From Pseudomonas aylmerensis (GTDB lineage Bacteria > Pseudomonadota > Gammaproteobacteria > Pseudomonadales > Pseudomonadaceae), in assembly GCF_001702265.1 (NCBI RefSeq), contig NZ_MAUE01000032.1, positions 142,687-206,686 on the forward strand: a stretch of 64,000 nt of DNA, given 5' to 3'. The notes below the pieces were generated by a model. It was not told the DNA's origin and did not search any database. It worked only from the letters and a program-made list of their open reading frames with translations. Positions 36,654 through 45,559 of this stretch are shown here, one piece after another (the first letter of the stretch is position 1; each line of letters starts with the position of its first letter). The translations under genes and the position numbers were made by a program.

Positions 36654-36739
36654 GTGGGAGTCGGGCTTGCCCGCGATGCAGGCACCTCGGTATGTCAGTT
36701 ACACCGAGGTGATGCTATCGCAGGCAAGCCAGCTCCCAC
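36654..36739. repeat. REP palindrome pair between moaC and phoH
   Basis: GTGGGAGTCGGGCTTGCCCG at the left faces GCAGGCAAGCCAGCTCCCAC at the right with an internal CACCTCGG/CCGAGGTG stem. A half copy (GTGGGAGCTGGCTTTT) directly precedes it. Same family as the copies at 40578, 45598, 56323 and 62149. Confidence 0.85.
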
Positions 36740-36750
36740 ATTGACCGTGG

Positions 36751-38145
36751 TTACAGGTGGGATTCGGCGTATTCGGCCAGAATCGAACGTGGGACACCCT
36801 GCAGGGCGATGTGCACGCCGTTCGGGAAGTCCTTGAAGCGTTCCGTCAGGTAAGTCAGCCCGGAGCTGGTCGCGGACAGGTAAGGGGTGTCGATCTGTGC
36901 CAGGTTGCCCAGGCACACCACTTTGGAACCGGCGCCGGCACGGGTGATGATGGTTTTCATCTGGTGCGGGGTGAGGTTCTGGCATTCATCGATCAAAATC
37001 AGGCTTTGCTGGAAGCTGCGACCTCGGATGTAGTTGAGGGATTTGAACTGCAACGGCACTTTGCTGAGGATGTAGTCGACGCTGCCATGGGTGTTTTCGT
37101 CATCCATGTGCAAGGCTTCGAGGTTGTCGGTGATCGCCCCCAGCCACGGCTCCATTTTTTCCGCCTCGGTGCCGGGCAGGAAACCGATTTCCTGGTCCAG
37201 GCCCTGCACGCTGCGGGTGGCGATGATGCGGCGATAGCGCTTGGTCACCATGGTCTGCTCGATGGCGGCAGCCAGGGCGAGGATGGTTTTCCCCGAACCC
37301 GCGGCGCCGGTCAGGTTGACCAGGTGGATGTCCGGGTCGAGCAGCGCATACAGCGCCAGGCTCTGGTAGATATCACGCGGTTTCAGGCCCCAGGCTTCCT
37401 GGTGCAACAGGGGTTCCTGATGCAGGTCGAGGATCAGCAGCTTGTCGACCTGGATCTCTTTGATCCAGCCCACGAAGCCCTGTTCGTCGATGATGAACTC
37501 GTTGATGTGCACGGCCGGCAGGTTGTCGATCAACTGTACCTGGTGCCAGGTGCGGCCATGGTCCTGACGGGTTTCAACTTTGCTGACCAGGTCCCAGAAG
37601 GAGCCCGTCACAGTGTGATACCCACGGGAGAGCATCGACACGTCGTCGACCAGTTGGTCGGTGCTGTAGTCCTCGGCAGCGATCCCACACGCTCGTGCCT
37701 TGAGGCGCATATTGATGTCTTTGGTCACCAGCACCAGGCGCAGGTCCTTGTCGCGTGCGTGCAGGTCGATCAATTGGTTGATGATTTTGTTGTCGTTCAG
37801 ATTTTCCGGCAACAGGCTGTTGGGCTCGCTGCGCTTACTCATCAGAATCGACAGCAAGCCCTTGGGCCCGCTTTTGCCGCGCTGGATCGGCACACCGACT
37901 TCAACGTCGTCAGGTGACGCTTCGCCCAGGGTCTTGTCGATCAGGCGGATGGCCTGGCGGCATTCGGCAGCCACGCTGTGGTGCCCGCTTTTGAGTTTGT
38001 CGAGCTCCTCAAGCACGATCATCGGGATGGCGACGTGGTGTTCTTCGAAGTTAAGCAGTGCGTTCGGATCGTGGATCAGTACGTTGGTATCAAGCACATA
38101 AAGGATTGGCTGGTCGGAAGAAGGGTTACGTCCATGATCATCCAT
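36751..38145 (-). CDS. PIN-PhoH family protein (YlaK-type)
   Basis: A 464-aa protein combining an N-terminal PIN ribonuclease-like domain (LYVLDTNVLIHDPNALLNFE, acidic residues typical of PIN) with a C-terminal PhoH ATPase domain. The ATPase domain has Walker A GAAGSGKTILALAA, an IIATRSVQGLDQEIGFLPG segment and Walker B LILIDECQNLTPHQMK. Such proteins (PhoH2 group) couple NTP hydrolysis to RNA handling. Length and order match the family. Monocistronic as far as can be seen. Confidence 0.92.
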   Translation of the reverse strand: MDDHGRNPSSDQPILYVLDTNVLIHDPNALLNFEEHHVAIPMIVLEELDKLKSGHHSVAAECRQAIRLIDKTLGEASPDDVEVGVPIQRGKSGPKGLLSILMSKRSEPNSLLPENLNDNKIINQLIDLHARDKDLRLVLVTKDINMRLKARACGIAAEDYSTDQLVDDVSMLSRGYHTVTGSFWDLVSKVETRQDHGRTWHQVQLIDNLPAVHINEFIIDEQGFVGWIKEIQVDKLLILDLHQEPLLHQEAWGLKPRDIYQSLALYALLDPDIHLVNLTGAAGSGKTILALAAAIEQTMVTKRYRRIIATRSVQGLDQEIGFLPGTEAEKMEPWLGAITDNLEALHMDDENTHGSVDYILSKVPLQFKSLNYIRGRSFQQSLILIDECQNLTPHQMKTIITRAGAGSKVVCLGNLAQIDTPYLSATSSGLTYLTERFKDFPNGVHIALQGVPRSILAEYAESHL

Positions 38146-38493
38146 ACTCGGTCACCTTTGTGGGAGCCAGTCGACGCAATACCGCAACAGTGCTGCGCCT
38201 CGATTCGACCACCGACTGCACCTGAGTGACGTCAAGTGCAGTGCCCACATGAGGAGTCTTGGAAGACGCCACCTGTGTTGCAGGTTTCGGCGATCTGACT
38301 TCGTAATACCGCAAAACCCATGACAGGAAAAAGCACTTTGACGCATTTTTGAAGTTTATTTTTCAGGATGACGAATAGCACTAGCCGAGTGCCATGGACC
38401 CCGTTAAAGTCGGAAGTCCGCCTGCATCGAAATGTCGCACGAAATCACCCCGAAAATGCCGCATCCCCAACAGGGCCGGGCACTTCGGTCTTT
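38146..38493. other. Gap upstream of the PIN-PhoH gene
   Basis: About 348 nt between the phoH-type gene (start 38145) and the stop of the deacetylase gene. A GTGGGAGCCAG REP fragment is at about 38160. Short frames on both strands have no recognisable features. It presumably carries the phoH promoter; an AT-rich patch is at about 38335-38370. Confidence 0.4.
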
Positions 38494-39618
38494 TCAGCGA
38501 AACGCCTCCCGGCAGTCCTGCCAACCCAATCCGCTTTGCCCCGTCGCCTGCAATAATATCGGCAACGCCACCCGCGCCTTGTCCTGGGTGTCGTGAAACA
38601 CAATCACCCCTTTGCGCCACAGCAACATCAACGTCAGCACCCGTTGCGCCGACTCATCGGCCTTGAGCTTGCCCGGTTCGTCCTGGGAATCGATATCCCA
38701 CAACGCCACTTGCAGGCCCTGGGCCTGGAAGAACCCCTGGCTGTCCGCGCGACGCTGACCGTAGGGCGGCCGAAACAGCGGCAGGTAGTTTTCCGGCATC
38801 AGGTTCTGCGCGAGCGAGGCACTGCGGGTAATGGAGCCCTGCCAGTCGACCCAATGGCTATGGGAGCGATACTGCCAGCCTTGGGTGCCGACGCACTGGC
38901 CCTGGTACAGCGCCTGCACATCGGCCACCGAGCTGCGCTCGACGCGCGTCTGCAGGCTGCTGCCGAGGACGAAGAAGGTCGCGTTCATCTTCTGCTTGCG
39001 CAGGTAATCGGTGAGCCAGTCGGTGTTGCCGCTGACCGGTGCCGGGCCGCCATCGAAGGTCAGCAGGAACAGCCGGTCGTTGAACTCGTCGCCATTGCGC
39101 TCGTGATCGCCAAAGCGCGCGATTTCGCTGCTGATCTGCGGAAACAGCGCGGCTTTGCGCAGCAGCTCGTCCAGGTAACGTTCGTGGAACGCGTGGCTGG
39201 GGCCGGCCCAGCCTATATAGAAGGAGTTTTCGCTGACCTCGAACTTGCCGGCCTGCTCGCGCAGGTCGTCCATGTTTTCCACCAGGTAGCAGAACGAGGC
39301 ATCTTCCTCGCAGCTTTGCTGGGCGAACGTGTAGTTCTCCAGCAGACGCTGCCAGAGCTGGCGGCGCAGGTCGTCGATGGATGCCATGTTGATGATCTTC
39401 AGGCCCAGCCGTTGCTTGAGCGCGGCTTCATCCTGATTCTCGCTGGCGAGCAGGCTGTGGGCGAACATCAGGATTTCCGCGCGCGAGGCCACGTCGAACA
39501 GCGCCGGGCTGCCGAGCTTTTCGGGCCAGGTGCCACGGTCCAGGCTGGCGACATCCACCGGCGCCGCCTGGGCGGTCAGGCAGAGCAGGCAAGCTGATAA
39601 TAAAAGCGCAATTCGCAC
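38494..39618 (-). CDS. Polysaccharide deacetylase (NodB-fold) family protein, secreted
   Basis: A 374-aa exported protein with signal peptide MRIALLLSACLLCLTAQAA. The N-terminal 180 residues are helical and unassigned. From about residue 185 a NodB/CE4 deacetylase domain follows: LLTFDGGPAPVSGNTDWLTD (motif 1, although the usual second Asp is Gly in TFDGGP), MNATFFVLGSSL, a SHSH-type motif read as RSHSHWVDWQ, FRPPYGQRRADSQGF and a VALWDIDSQD segment. Substrate unknown. The change from TFDDGP to TFDGGP removes a residue often used in catalysis or metal binding, so activity is uncertain. Confidence 0.85.
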   Translation of the reverse strand: MRIALLLSACLLCLTAQAAPVDVASLDRGTWPEKLGSPALFDVASRAEILMFAHSLLASENQDEAALKQRLGLKIINMASIDDLRRQLWQRLLENYTFAQQSCEEDASFCYLVENMDDLREQAGKFEVSENSFYIGWAGPSHAFHERYLDELLRKAALFPQISSEIARFGDHERNGDEFNDRLFLLTFDGGPAPVSGNTDWLTDYLRKQKMNATFFVLGSSLQTRVERSSVADVQALYQGQCVGTQGWQYRSHSHWVDWQGSITRSASLAQNLMPENYLPLFRPPYGQRRADSQGFFQAQGLQVALWDIDSQDEPGKLKADESAQRVLTLMLLWRKGVIVFHDTQDKARVALPILLQATGQSGLGWQDCREAFR

Positions 39619-39770
39619 CTAGGGTCTCCCTCTCCAGAGTCGTCGGCCACTATAGCCGATACACCCCATCCCACGCTGGCTCCCGCAGTTTTGGTGTCTA
39701 TTGCCTTGATAGGTGGAGTCAAAACGCCCCAGCCCCTAGAATCCCCTCCACGATTACAGGAGCCAACTTC

Positions 39771-40550
39771 ATGCTGATGGTGATTTCCCCCGCCAAAACC
39801 CTCGATTTCGAGTCAAAGCCGGTAACCCCGCGCTTCACCCAGCCGCAATACCTTGACCACTCCCAAGAGTTGATCGAGCAATTGCGCGACCTGAGCCCGG
39901 CGCAAATCAGCGAGTTGATGCACGTATCCGACAAGATCGGCGGCCTCAACGCCGCGCGTTTTGGCAGTTGGACTCCCGCTTTCACGCCGGACAATGCCAA
40001 GCAGGCGCTGCTGGCGTTCAAGGGCGATGTCTACACCGGCCTGAACGCCGAGACCTTCAGCGATGCCGATTTCTCCTACGCCCAGGACCACCTGCGCATG
40101 CTCTCGGGCCTCTACGGCCTGCTGCGCCCGCTGGACCTGATGATGCCGTACCGCCTGGAGATGGGCACCAAACTGGCCAACGCCCGTGGCAAGGACCTGT
40201 ACGCCTTCTGGGGCACCCGCATCAGCGAATGGCTCAACGAAGCCCTGGCCGAACAAGGTGACGACGTGCTGCTCAACCTGGCCTCCAACGAGTACTTCTC
40301 GGCGGTCAAGCGCACGGCCCTGAACGCGCGCATCATCAATACCGAGTTCAAGGACCTGAAGAACGGCCAGTACAAGATCATCAGCTTCTACGCCAAGAAG
40401 GCCCGGGGCATGATGAGCCGCTTCGTCATCGAGGAGCGCATCAACGACCCGGCCAAGCTCAAGCAATTCGACGTGCAGGGTTATCGCTTCAATCCAGAGC
40501 AGTCCAAGCCGGATAACCTGGTGTTTTTGCGCGATCACGCACCGGAATAA
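39771..40550 (+). CDS. yaaA: Peroxide-stress protein YaaA (DUF328)
   Basis: A 259-aa cytosolic protein of the YaaA/DUF328 family, which limits Fenton damage by lowering free iron and binds DNA in E. coli. Family hallmarks are MVISPAKTLDFESKP at the start, SGLYGLLRPLDLMMPYRLEM, GTRISEWLNEAL, LASNEYFSAVK and KARGMMSRFVIE. ATG 39771 is preceded by AGGAG; ATG 39777 in the same frame is an alternative. Confidence 0.95.
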   Translation: MLMVISPAKTLDFESKPVTPRFTQPQYLDHSQELIEQLRDLSPAQISELMHVSDKIGGLNAARFGSWTPAFTPDNAKQALLAFKGDVYTGLNAETFSDADFSYAQDHLRMLSGLYGLLRPLDLMMPYRLEMGTKLANARGKDLYAFWGTRISEWLNEALAEQGDDVLLNLASNEYFSAVKRTALNARIINTEFKDLKNGQYKIISFYAKKARGMMSRFVIEERINDPAKLKQFDVQGYRFNPEQSKPDNLVFLRDHAPE

Positions 40551-40577
40551 GGCCCTGGCAAGCACTCTTGTTTGAAT

Positions 40578-40664
40578 GTGGGAGCTGGCTTGCCTGCGAT
40601 AGCGATGTATCAGTTGCAGATTTGCCAACTGACCCGACGCTATCGCAGGCAAGCCCGCTCCCAC
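40578..40664. repeat. REP palindrome pair after yaaA
   Basis: GTGGGAGCTGGCTTGCCTGC faces GCAGGCAAGCCCGCTCCCAC across about 45 nt that also contain TTGCAGATTTGCCAA. It lies 28 nt after the yaaA stop. Confidence 0.85.
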
Positions 40665-40929
40665 ATTTTTTGTGCGCATTTCAGCGCGTAAATAGTCATT
40701 ATTTTGGCGTCAAAAAATATCTTGACGCATCTCTAACAATTCTTTCACTCGACATTTCCAATTTTTTTTCGTAGTGGCACCACTTTTTTCAAACCGTGGT
40801 GGCACAAAACTATCTCTGCGCGCCAACTCCCTACAACTACTGGCCCAAATAGCAAGTGCTATCACTGTACTACCAGTGCCATCTTTTCTAATATTTCAAG
40901 AAATTTCGGGAAACAGGATGAGCGGCCCG

Positions 40930-40956
40930 GAACTTCACCTTAAAGCGCCGCTCATA
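40930..40956 (+). promoter_or_regulatory. Candidate AlgU (sigma-22/RpoE-type) promoter of algD
   Basis: GAACTT at 40930-40935, a 16-nt spacer, then TCATA at 40952-40956. The -35 is an exact match to the known GAACTT box of AlgU promoters and the -10 is close to TCtgA. It would give an untranslated leader of about 480 nt before algD. Confidence 0.55.
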
Positions 40957-41019
40957 CCACCGGTAACGAAATTCTCTGTTTCTGTAAGAGATGACTTACA
41001 TAACGATCCACGGAAGTAG

Positions 41020-41041
41020 CAAAGTTGCCCCATCAACTTTG
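41020..41041. promoter_or_regulatory. Palindrome in the algD leader
   Basis: CAAAGTTG and CAACTTTG form perfect 8-nt arms around CCCCAT, about 65 nt downstream of the candidate AlgU -10. It could be a regulator site or an RNA hairpin; neither is established. Confidence 0.45.
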
Positions 41042-41441
41042 ACTCACGGGTCACATCATCAACTGATATGAGTTGAGGGCGGCGATAAGGATGAATTGCT
41101 AACCCCTATAGGCCAAGGCAGCGCTTACCCAAATGTGTCGGTGCCAACGCTCAAGCCATTGATATTAAAGGGCTAACTGCCTCTATCAAGGCTCTACGGC
41201 GCCGGCGTCAGGCCCTTCCACCCGGAAGCCTGGCTGCATTTTAGGGCAAGCCCCAATAACAAGGCCAAGTTGCGCACACCTTGAGTGCAATAGTTAGTCA
41301 CTCACTATTTAACCTGCCTGTACGCGGTAAGTCGGCGTCTATTCGCCCAACTTCCGTGTGAACAGTGACGTTTGCAAACATGAACTCCGGCCATCTATTG
41401 GCATGATTAACACCGTCTTCAATGACAAAGAGGTAAATGCG

Positions 41442-42758
41442 ATGCGCATCAGCATATTTGGTCTAGGTTACGTTGGCGCAGTCTGTGCCGGTTGCCTGTC
41501 TGCACGTGGCCACGAAGTGGTCGGCGTAGACATCTCCAAGGAAAAGATCGACCTGATCAACGCAGGCAAATCGCCCATCGTTGAGCCGGGTCTGGGCGAA
41601 CTGTTGAGCCAAGGCATCGCAAACGGTCGACTGCGTGGCACGACCAACTTCGCCGAAGCCATCCGCGATACCGACCTGTCGATGATTTGTGTCGGCACGC
41701 CGAGCAAGAAGAACGGCGACCTGGAACTCAACTACATCGAATCGGTATGCCGCGAGATCGGTTTTGTCCTGCGTGACAAGACCACCCGCCACACTATCGT
41801 AGTGCGCAGCACCGTGTTGCCGGGCACTGTCGCCAATGTGGTGATCCCGATCCTCGAAGACTGCTCCGGCAAGAAAGCCGGCGTCGACTTCGGCGTCGCG
41901 GTCAACCCGGAATTCCTGCGTGAATCCACCGCCATCGCCGACTACGACCTGCCGCCGATGACCGTTATCGGTGAGTTCGACAAAGCCTCCGGCGATGTCC
42001 TGCAGTCGCTGTACGAAGAACTCGACGCCCCGATCATCCGCAAGGACATCGCCGTTGCCGAGATGATCAAGTACACCTGCAACGTCTGGCACGCGACCAA
42101 GGTCACCTTCGCCAACGAGATCGGCAACATCGCCAAGGCGGTCGGCGTCGACGGTCGCGAAGTGATGGAAGTGGTCTGCCAGGACAAGACCCTCAACCTG
42201 TCCCAGTACTACATGCGCCCAGGCTTCGCGTTCGGCGGCTCGTGCCTGCCCAAGGACGTGCGTGCCCTGACCTACCGCGCAGGTTCCCTGGACGTGGAAG
42301 CACCGCTGCTCAACTCGCTGATGCGCAGCAACGAGTCCCAGGTGCAGAACGCCTTCGACATCGTCGCCGGCCACGACAAACGCAAAGTCGCGCTGCTGGG
42401 CCTGAGCTTCAAGGCTGGCACCGATGACCTGCGCGAAAGCCCGCTGGTCGAGCTGGCCGAGATGCTGATCGGCAAAGGTTTCGACCTGAGCATCTACGAC
42501 AGCAACGTCGAGTACGCCCGTGTCCACGGCGCGAACAAAGACTACATCGAAGGCAAGATCCCGCACGTGTCGTCCCTGCTCAACTCGGACTTCGACGACG
42601 TGATCAACAACTCCGACGTGATCATCCTGGGCAACCGCGATGAGAAGTTCCGTGCCCTGGCGCATAACGCCCCGCACGGCAAGCAAGTGGTCGACCTGGT
42701 GGGCTTCATGTCCGCAGCCACCAGCGTCAGCGGCCGCACCGAAGGCATTTGCTGGTAA
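41442..42758 (+). CDS. algD: GDP-mannose 6-dehydrogenase
   Basis: A 438-aa enzyme that makes the committed alginate precursor GDP-mannuronate by a four-electron NAD-dependent oxidation. The Rossmann motif is IFGLGYVGAVCAG at the N-terminus. EFLRESTAIADY and the catalytic Cys in FGGSCLPKDVRAL follow, then the C-terminal domain (LLGLSFKAGTDDLRESPLVE). ATG 41442 with an upstream AGAGG gives the standard start MRISIFGLGY; the in-frame extension to 41358 is rejected. First gene of the alginate operon. Confidence 0.97.
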   Translation: MRISIFGLGYVGAVCAGCLSARGHEVVGVDISKEKIDLINAGKSPIVEPGLGELLSQGIANGRLRGTTNFAEAIRDTDLSMICVGTPSKKNGDLELNYIESVCREIGFVLRDKTTRHTIVVRSTVLPGTVANVVIPILEDCSGKKAGVDFGVAVNPEFLRESTAIADYDLPPMTVIGEFDKASGDVLQSLYEELDAPIIRKDIAVAEMIKYTCNVWHATKVTFANEIGNIAKAVGVDGREVMEVVCQDKTLNLSQYYMRPGFAFGGSCLPKDVRALTYRAGSLDVEAPLLNSLMRSNESQVQNAFDIVAGHDKRKVALLGLSFKAGTDDLRESPLVELAEMLIGKGFDLSIYDSNVEYARVHGANKDYIEGKIPHVSSLLNSDFDDVINNSDVIILGNRDEKFRALAHNAPHGKQVVDLVGFMSAATSVSGRTEGICW

Positions 42759-42767
42759 CGGAAGAGC

Positions 42768-42840
42768 AGCGGCTAGTTGCGAGCCGCAAGCTGCAAGTAA
42801 AAGCACCGCCCTTGCAGCTTGCGGCTTGTAACCAGCCGCT
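42768..42840. repeat. Large imperfect hairpin between algD and alg8
   Basis: The arms AGCGGCTAGTTGCGAGCCGC... and its near complement ending AACCAGCCGCT pair over about 30 nt, including an exact GCCGCAAGCTGCAAG/CTTGCAGCTTGCGGC core, around a 14-nt loop. No T-run follows, so it is more likely an mRNA processing or stability element than a terminator. Confidence 0.75.
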
Positions 42841-42863
42841 TTCACCACCTTCGGATGACGCTT

Positions 42864-44345
42864 ATGTCCAAGTTAAAACACGTACTGCTCCAATCCGCCG
42901 GCTGGCTGTTCTTTCTGAGCCTGCTGATGGGACTCGCCCTGCTTTTGCCGGCGAGTACGTTCGACTCCGAGTCGAAGAATTTTATTTTCCTGATTGGCGC
43001 CGTCGGTATCTGGCGCTACTCGATGGGTGCTACGCATTTCTTTCGCGGCATGCTGTTTTTGTACGTGGTCTACCCGCACCTGCGCCGCAAAGTGCGCAAG
43101 TTGGGCAAGGCCGCCGACCCGTCCCATGTGTTCCTGATGGTCACCAGCTTCCGGATCGATGCGCTGACCACCGCGCAGGTCTACAGCTCGGTGATTCGCG
43201 AGGCCATCGAATGTGGCTTTCCGACCACCGTGGTCTGCTCGCTGGTGGAAATGTCCGATGAGCTGCTGGTCAAGAGCCTGTGGGAACGCATGAACCCGCC
43301 AGACCACGTGAAGCTCGACTTCGTGCGCATCGCCGGTACCGGCAAGCGTGACGGCCTGGCCTTCGGTTTTCGCGCCATCTCCCGCCACCTGCCGGATGAC
43401 CGCGCCGTGGTCGCCGTGATCGATGGCGACACCGTGCTCGCCGAAGGCGTGGTCCGCAAGACCGTCCCGTGGTTCCAGCTGTTCGGCAATGTCGGCGGGC
43501 TGACCACCAACGAGTTCTGCGAAGTACGCGGCGGCTACATCATGAGCGAGTGGCACAAGCTGCGCTTCGCCCAGCGCCACATCAACATGTGCTCGATGGC
43601 CCTGTCCAAGCGCGTGCTGACCATGACCGGGCGCATGTCGGTGTTCCGTGCCAGCGTGGTCACCGACCCGGGCTTTATCGCCGACGTGGAAAGCGACTCG
43701 CTGCAACACTGGCGCCTGGGCCGCTTCAAGTTCCTGACCGGCGATGACAAGTCCAGCTGGTTCAGCCTGATGCGCCTGGGCTACGACACCTTCTACGTGC
43801 CGGACGCCGCGATCAACACCGTGGAACACCCGCCGGAAAAGAGTTTTATCAAGGCCAGCCGCAAGCTGATGTTCCGCTGGTACGGCAACAACCTGCGCCA
43901 GAACTCCCGTGCCCTGGGCCTGGGTGTACGCCGGTTGGGCCTGTTCACCAGCATCGTGTTGTTCGACCAGCGCGTGTCGATGTGGACCTCCCTGCTCGGC
44001 CTGACCGTGGCAATCATCGCCACCTTCAAGTACGGCGGCGCGTTCATCCTCGCCTACCTGCTGTGGATCGGCATCACCCGCCTGATTCTGACCCTGCTGC
44101 TGTCGTGCTCCGGCCACAAGATCGGCCCGGCCTACCCCGTGATTCTCTATTACAACCAGATCATGGGCGCGCTGGTGAAGATCTACGTGTTCTTCCGCCT
44201 TGATCAACAGTCCTGGACCCGCCAGGACACCAAACTGACCCGCGATTTGGCCAGCTTTCAACGTTGGTTCAACACCTGGTCGTCTCGGACCATGACCTTC
44301 TCCGCCGGCAGCATTTTCGTCGCCGTGTTGCTGATGATGGTCTGA
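42864..44345 (+). CDS. alg8: Alginate polymerase, catalytic subunit Alg8
   Basis: A 493-aa inner-membrane GT2 glycosyltransferase that polymerises GDP-mannuronate. Two N-terminal helices (VLLQSAGWLFFLSLLMGLAL; FIFLIGAVGIWRYSMG) precede the cytosolic domain with VVAVIDGDTVL (DxD-like), DVESDSLQHW and MFRWYGNNLRQN, then C-terminal membrane helices. ATG 42864 (MSKLKHVLLQ) was chosen by spacing to a GGA; ATG 42855 in the same frame is possible. Works with c-di-GMP-binding Alg44 encoded next. Confidence 0.96.
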   Translation: MSKLKHVLLQSAGWLFFLSLLMGLALLLPASTFDSESKNFIFLIGAVGIWRYSMGATHFFRGMLFLYVVYPHLRRKVRKLGKAADPSHVFLMVTSFRIDALTTAQVYSSVIREAIECGFPTTVVCSLVEMSDELLVKSLWERMNPPDHVKLDFVRIAGTGKRDGLAFGFRAISRHLPDDRAVVAVIDGDTVLAEGVVRKTVPWFQLFGNVGGLTTNEFCEVRGGYIMSEWHKLRFAQRHINMCSMALSKRVLTMTGRMSVFRASVVTDPGFIADVESDSLQHWRLGRFKFLTGDDKSSWFSLMRLGYDTFYVPDAAINTVEHPPEKSFIKASRKLMFRWYGNNLRQNSRALGLGVRRLGLFTSIVLFDQRVSMWTSLLGLTVAIIATFKYGGAFILAYLLWIGITRLILTLLLSCSGHKIGPAYPVILYYNQIMGALVKIYVFFRLDQQSWTRQDTKLTRDLASFQRWFNTWSSRTMTFSAGSIFVAVLLMMV

Positions 44346-44383
44346 CCCTGCCAAGCCTGAATTAACCAAGGAATTACACCGTC

Positions 44384-45550
44384 ATGAACAGCCAAGTAAA
44401 CGCCAACGTTGTCCACGAGTCCGAAGCCCAGCGCCAACATGCCCGGGTCAAAATCCCGGCCAAGCTGCGCTTTTTCAACACCGACCGCACCCAGACCGAA
44501 GCACGGGTGATCGACCTCTCCGCCGGCGGCCTGGCGTTCACCGCCACCCAGCCGTTGACCGTGGGTGAAGTGCACAAGGGCCGCCTGCAGTTCGTCATCG
44601 ACAACCTTGGCCTGGCCATGGATGTAGAGCTGCAAATTCGCTCCTACGACCGACAGACAGGTCGCACCGGTTGCCAGTTCCAGAACCTCGACGCCCAGGA
44701 CATCTCGACCCTGCGCCACTTGATCACCTCGCACCTGTCCGGTGACATCGTGACCATGGGCGACGTGCTGGCAACCCTGCAGCGCGACAACTTCACCAAG
44801 GCGCGCAAGGTCAAGGACGGCGGCAGCAACATGAGCGCCTTCGGCCGCCTGCGTGCCGTGACCTTCAGCCTGGCGATCTTCCTGGTCGGCCTCGCCGCGT
44901 TCGGTTTTGTCTTCAAATCGGTGTACGGCATGTACTTCGTCAGCCACGCCCAGGCTGGCATCGTCAGCGTACCGGGCATGAACGTGACCATGCCGCGCGA
45001 CGGCACCGTGCAAAGCCTGCTCAAGGGTGATGCGGTCGCTGCCAAAGGCGCGCCACTGGCGACCTTCAGCACCAGCATGCTCGACGTGCTCAAGGGCCAC
45101 CTGGACGAAGACCAGCTGCAACCGGCCAAAGTCGAAGAGCTGTTCGGCAAGCAAATGACCGGCACCCTGACCTCCCCATGCGATTGCGTAGTGGCCCAGC
45201 AACTGGTCGCCGACGGTCAGTACGCCAGCAAAGGCGACGTGATCTTCCAACTGGTGCCACGCGGCAGCCTGGCCAATGTCGAAGCGCGCTTCACCTATCG
45301 CCAGTTCGCCGACGTGCGCCCCGGCACTCCAGTGAGCTTCCAGGTCGCCGACGAAGAACAGGTCCGCACCGGCACCATCGTCAGCAGCACCAGCCTGAAC
45401 AGCGCCGACCTGTCTTCCGACATCCGCGTGCAGATCAAGCCTGATGCGCCGCTGGACAGCACCTACGCCGGCCGCCCGGTGGAAGTGACCAGCGACCGTG
45501 GCCCATCGCTGAACTGGCTGATCGACAAAGCCATGGCCAACGGTCTGTAA
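44384..45550 (+). CDS. alg44: Alginate co-polymerase, c-di-GMP receptor Alg44
   Basis: A 388-aa inner-membrane protein. The N-terminal cytosolic PilZ domain has the c-di-GMP-binding arginines R17 and R21 (QRQHAR) and D44 in VIDLSAGGLAF, the same positions as in P. aeruginosa Alg44. A single membrane helix (LRAVTFSLAIFLVGLAAFGF, about residues 160-180) leads to a periplasmic HlyD/MFP-like domain (VPGMNVTMPRDGTVQSLLKG). It activates Alg8 and probably bridges to AlgK/AlgX. Confidence 0.96.
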   Translation: MNSQVNANVVHESEAQRQHARVKIPAKLRFFNTDRTQTEARVIDLSAGGLAFTATQPLTVGEVHKGRLQFVIDNLGLAMDVELQIRSYDRQTGRTGCQFQNLDAQDISTLRHLITSHLSGDIVTMGDVLATLQRDNFTKARKVKDGGSNMSAFGRLRAVTFSLAIFLVGLAAFGFVFKSVYGMYFVSHAQAGIVSVPGMNVTMPRDGTVQSLLKGDAVAAKGAPLATFSTSMLDVLKGHLDEDQLQPAKVEELFGKQMTGTLTSPCDCVVAQQLVADGQYASKGDVIFQLVPRGSLANVEARFTYRQFADVRPGTPVSFQVADEEQVRTGTIVSSTSLNSADLSSDIRVQIKPDAPLDSTYAGRPVEVTSDRGPSLNWLIDKAMANGL

Positions 45551-45559
45551 GCAGAGGAC

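Larger units (their letters stand above)
40665..41441. other. Long AT-richer leader and regulatory region of algD
   Basis: About 780 nt with no supported gene (an 81-codon frame at 40774 has no family features). Visible items are an imperfect repeat GTGGCACCAC/GTGGTGGCAC around 40774-40804, a GAACTT-type promoter at 40930 and a palindrome at 41020-41041. algD in P. aeruginosa also has a several-hundred-nt leader bound by several regulators; the size here is consistent with that. Confidence 0.6.

Noticed and set aside
38368..38556. 62-codon plus-strand frame between phoH and the deacetylase gene
   Set aside because: No ribosome-binding site and partly antisense to the deacetylase C-terminus; no recognisable feature.
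40774..41019. 81-codon plus-strand frame upstream of algD
   Set aside because: No ribosome-binding site or family feature; it overlaps the candidate AlgU promoter and the region behaves as a leader.
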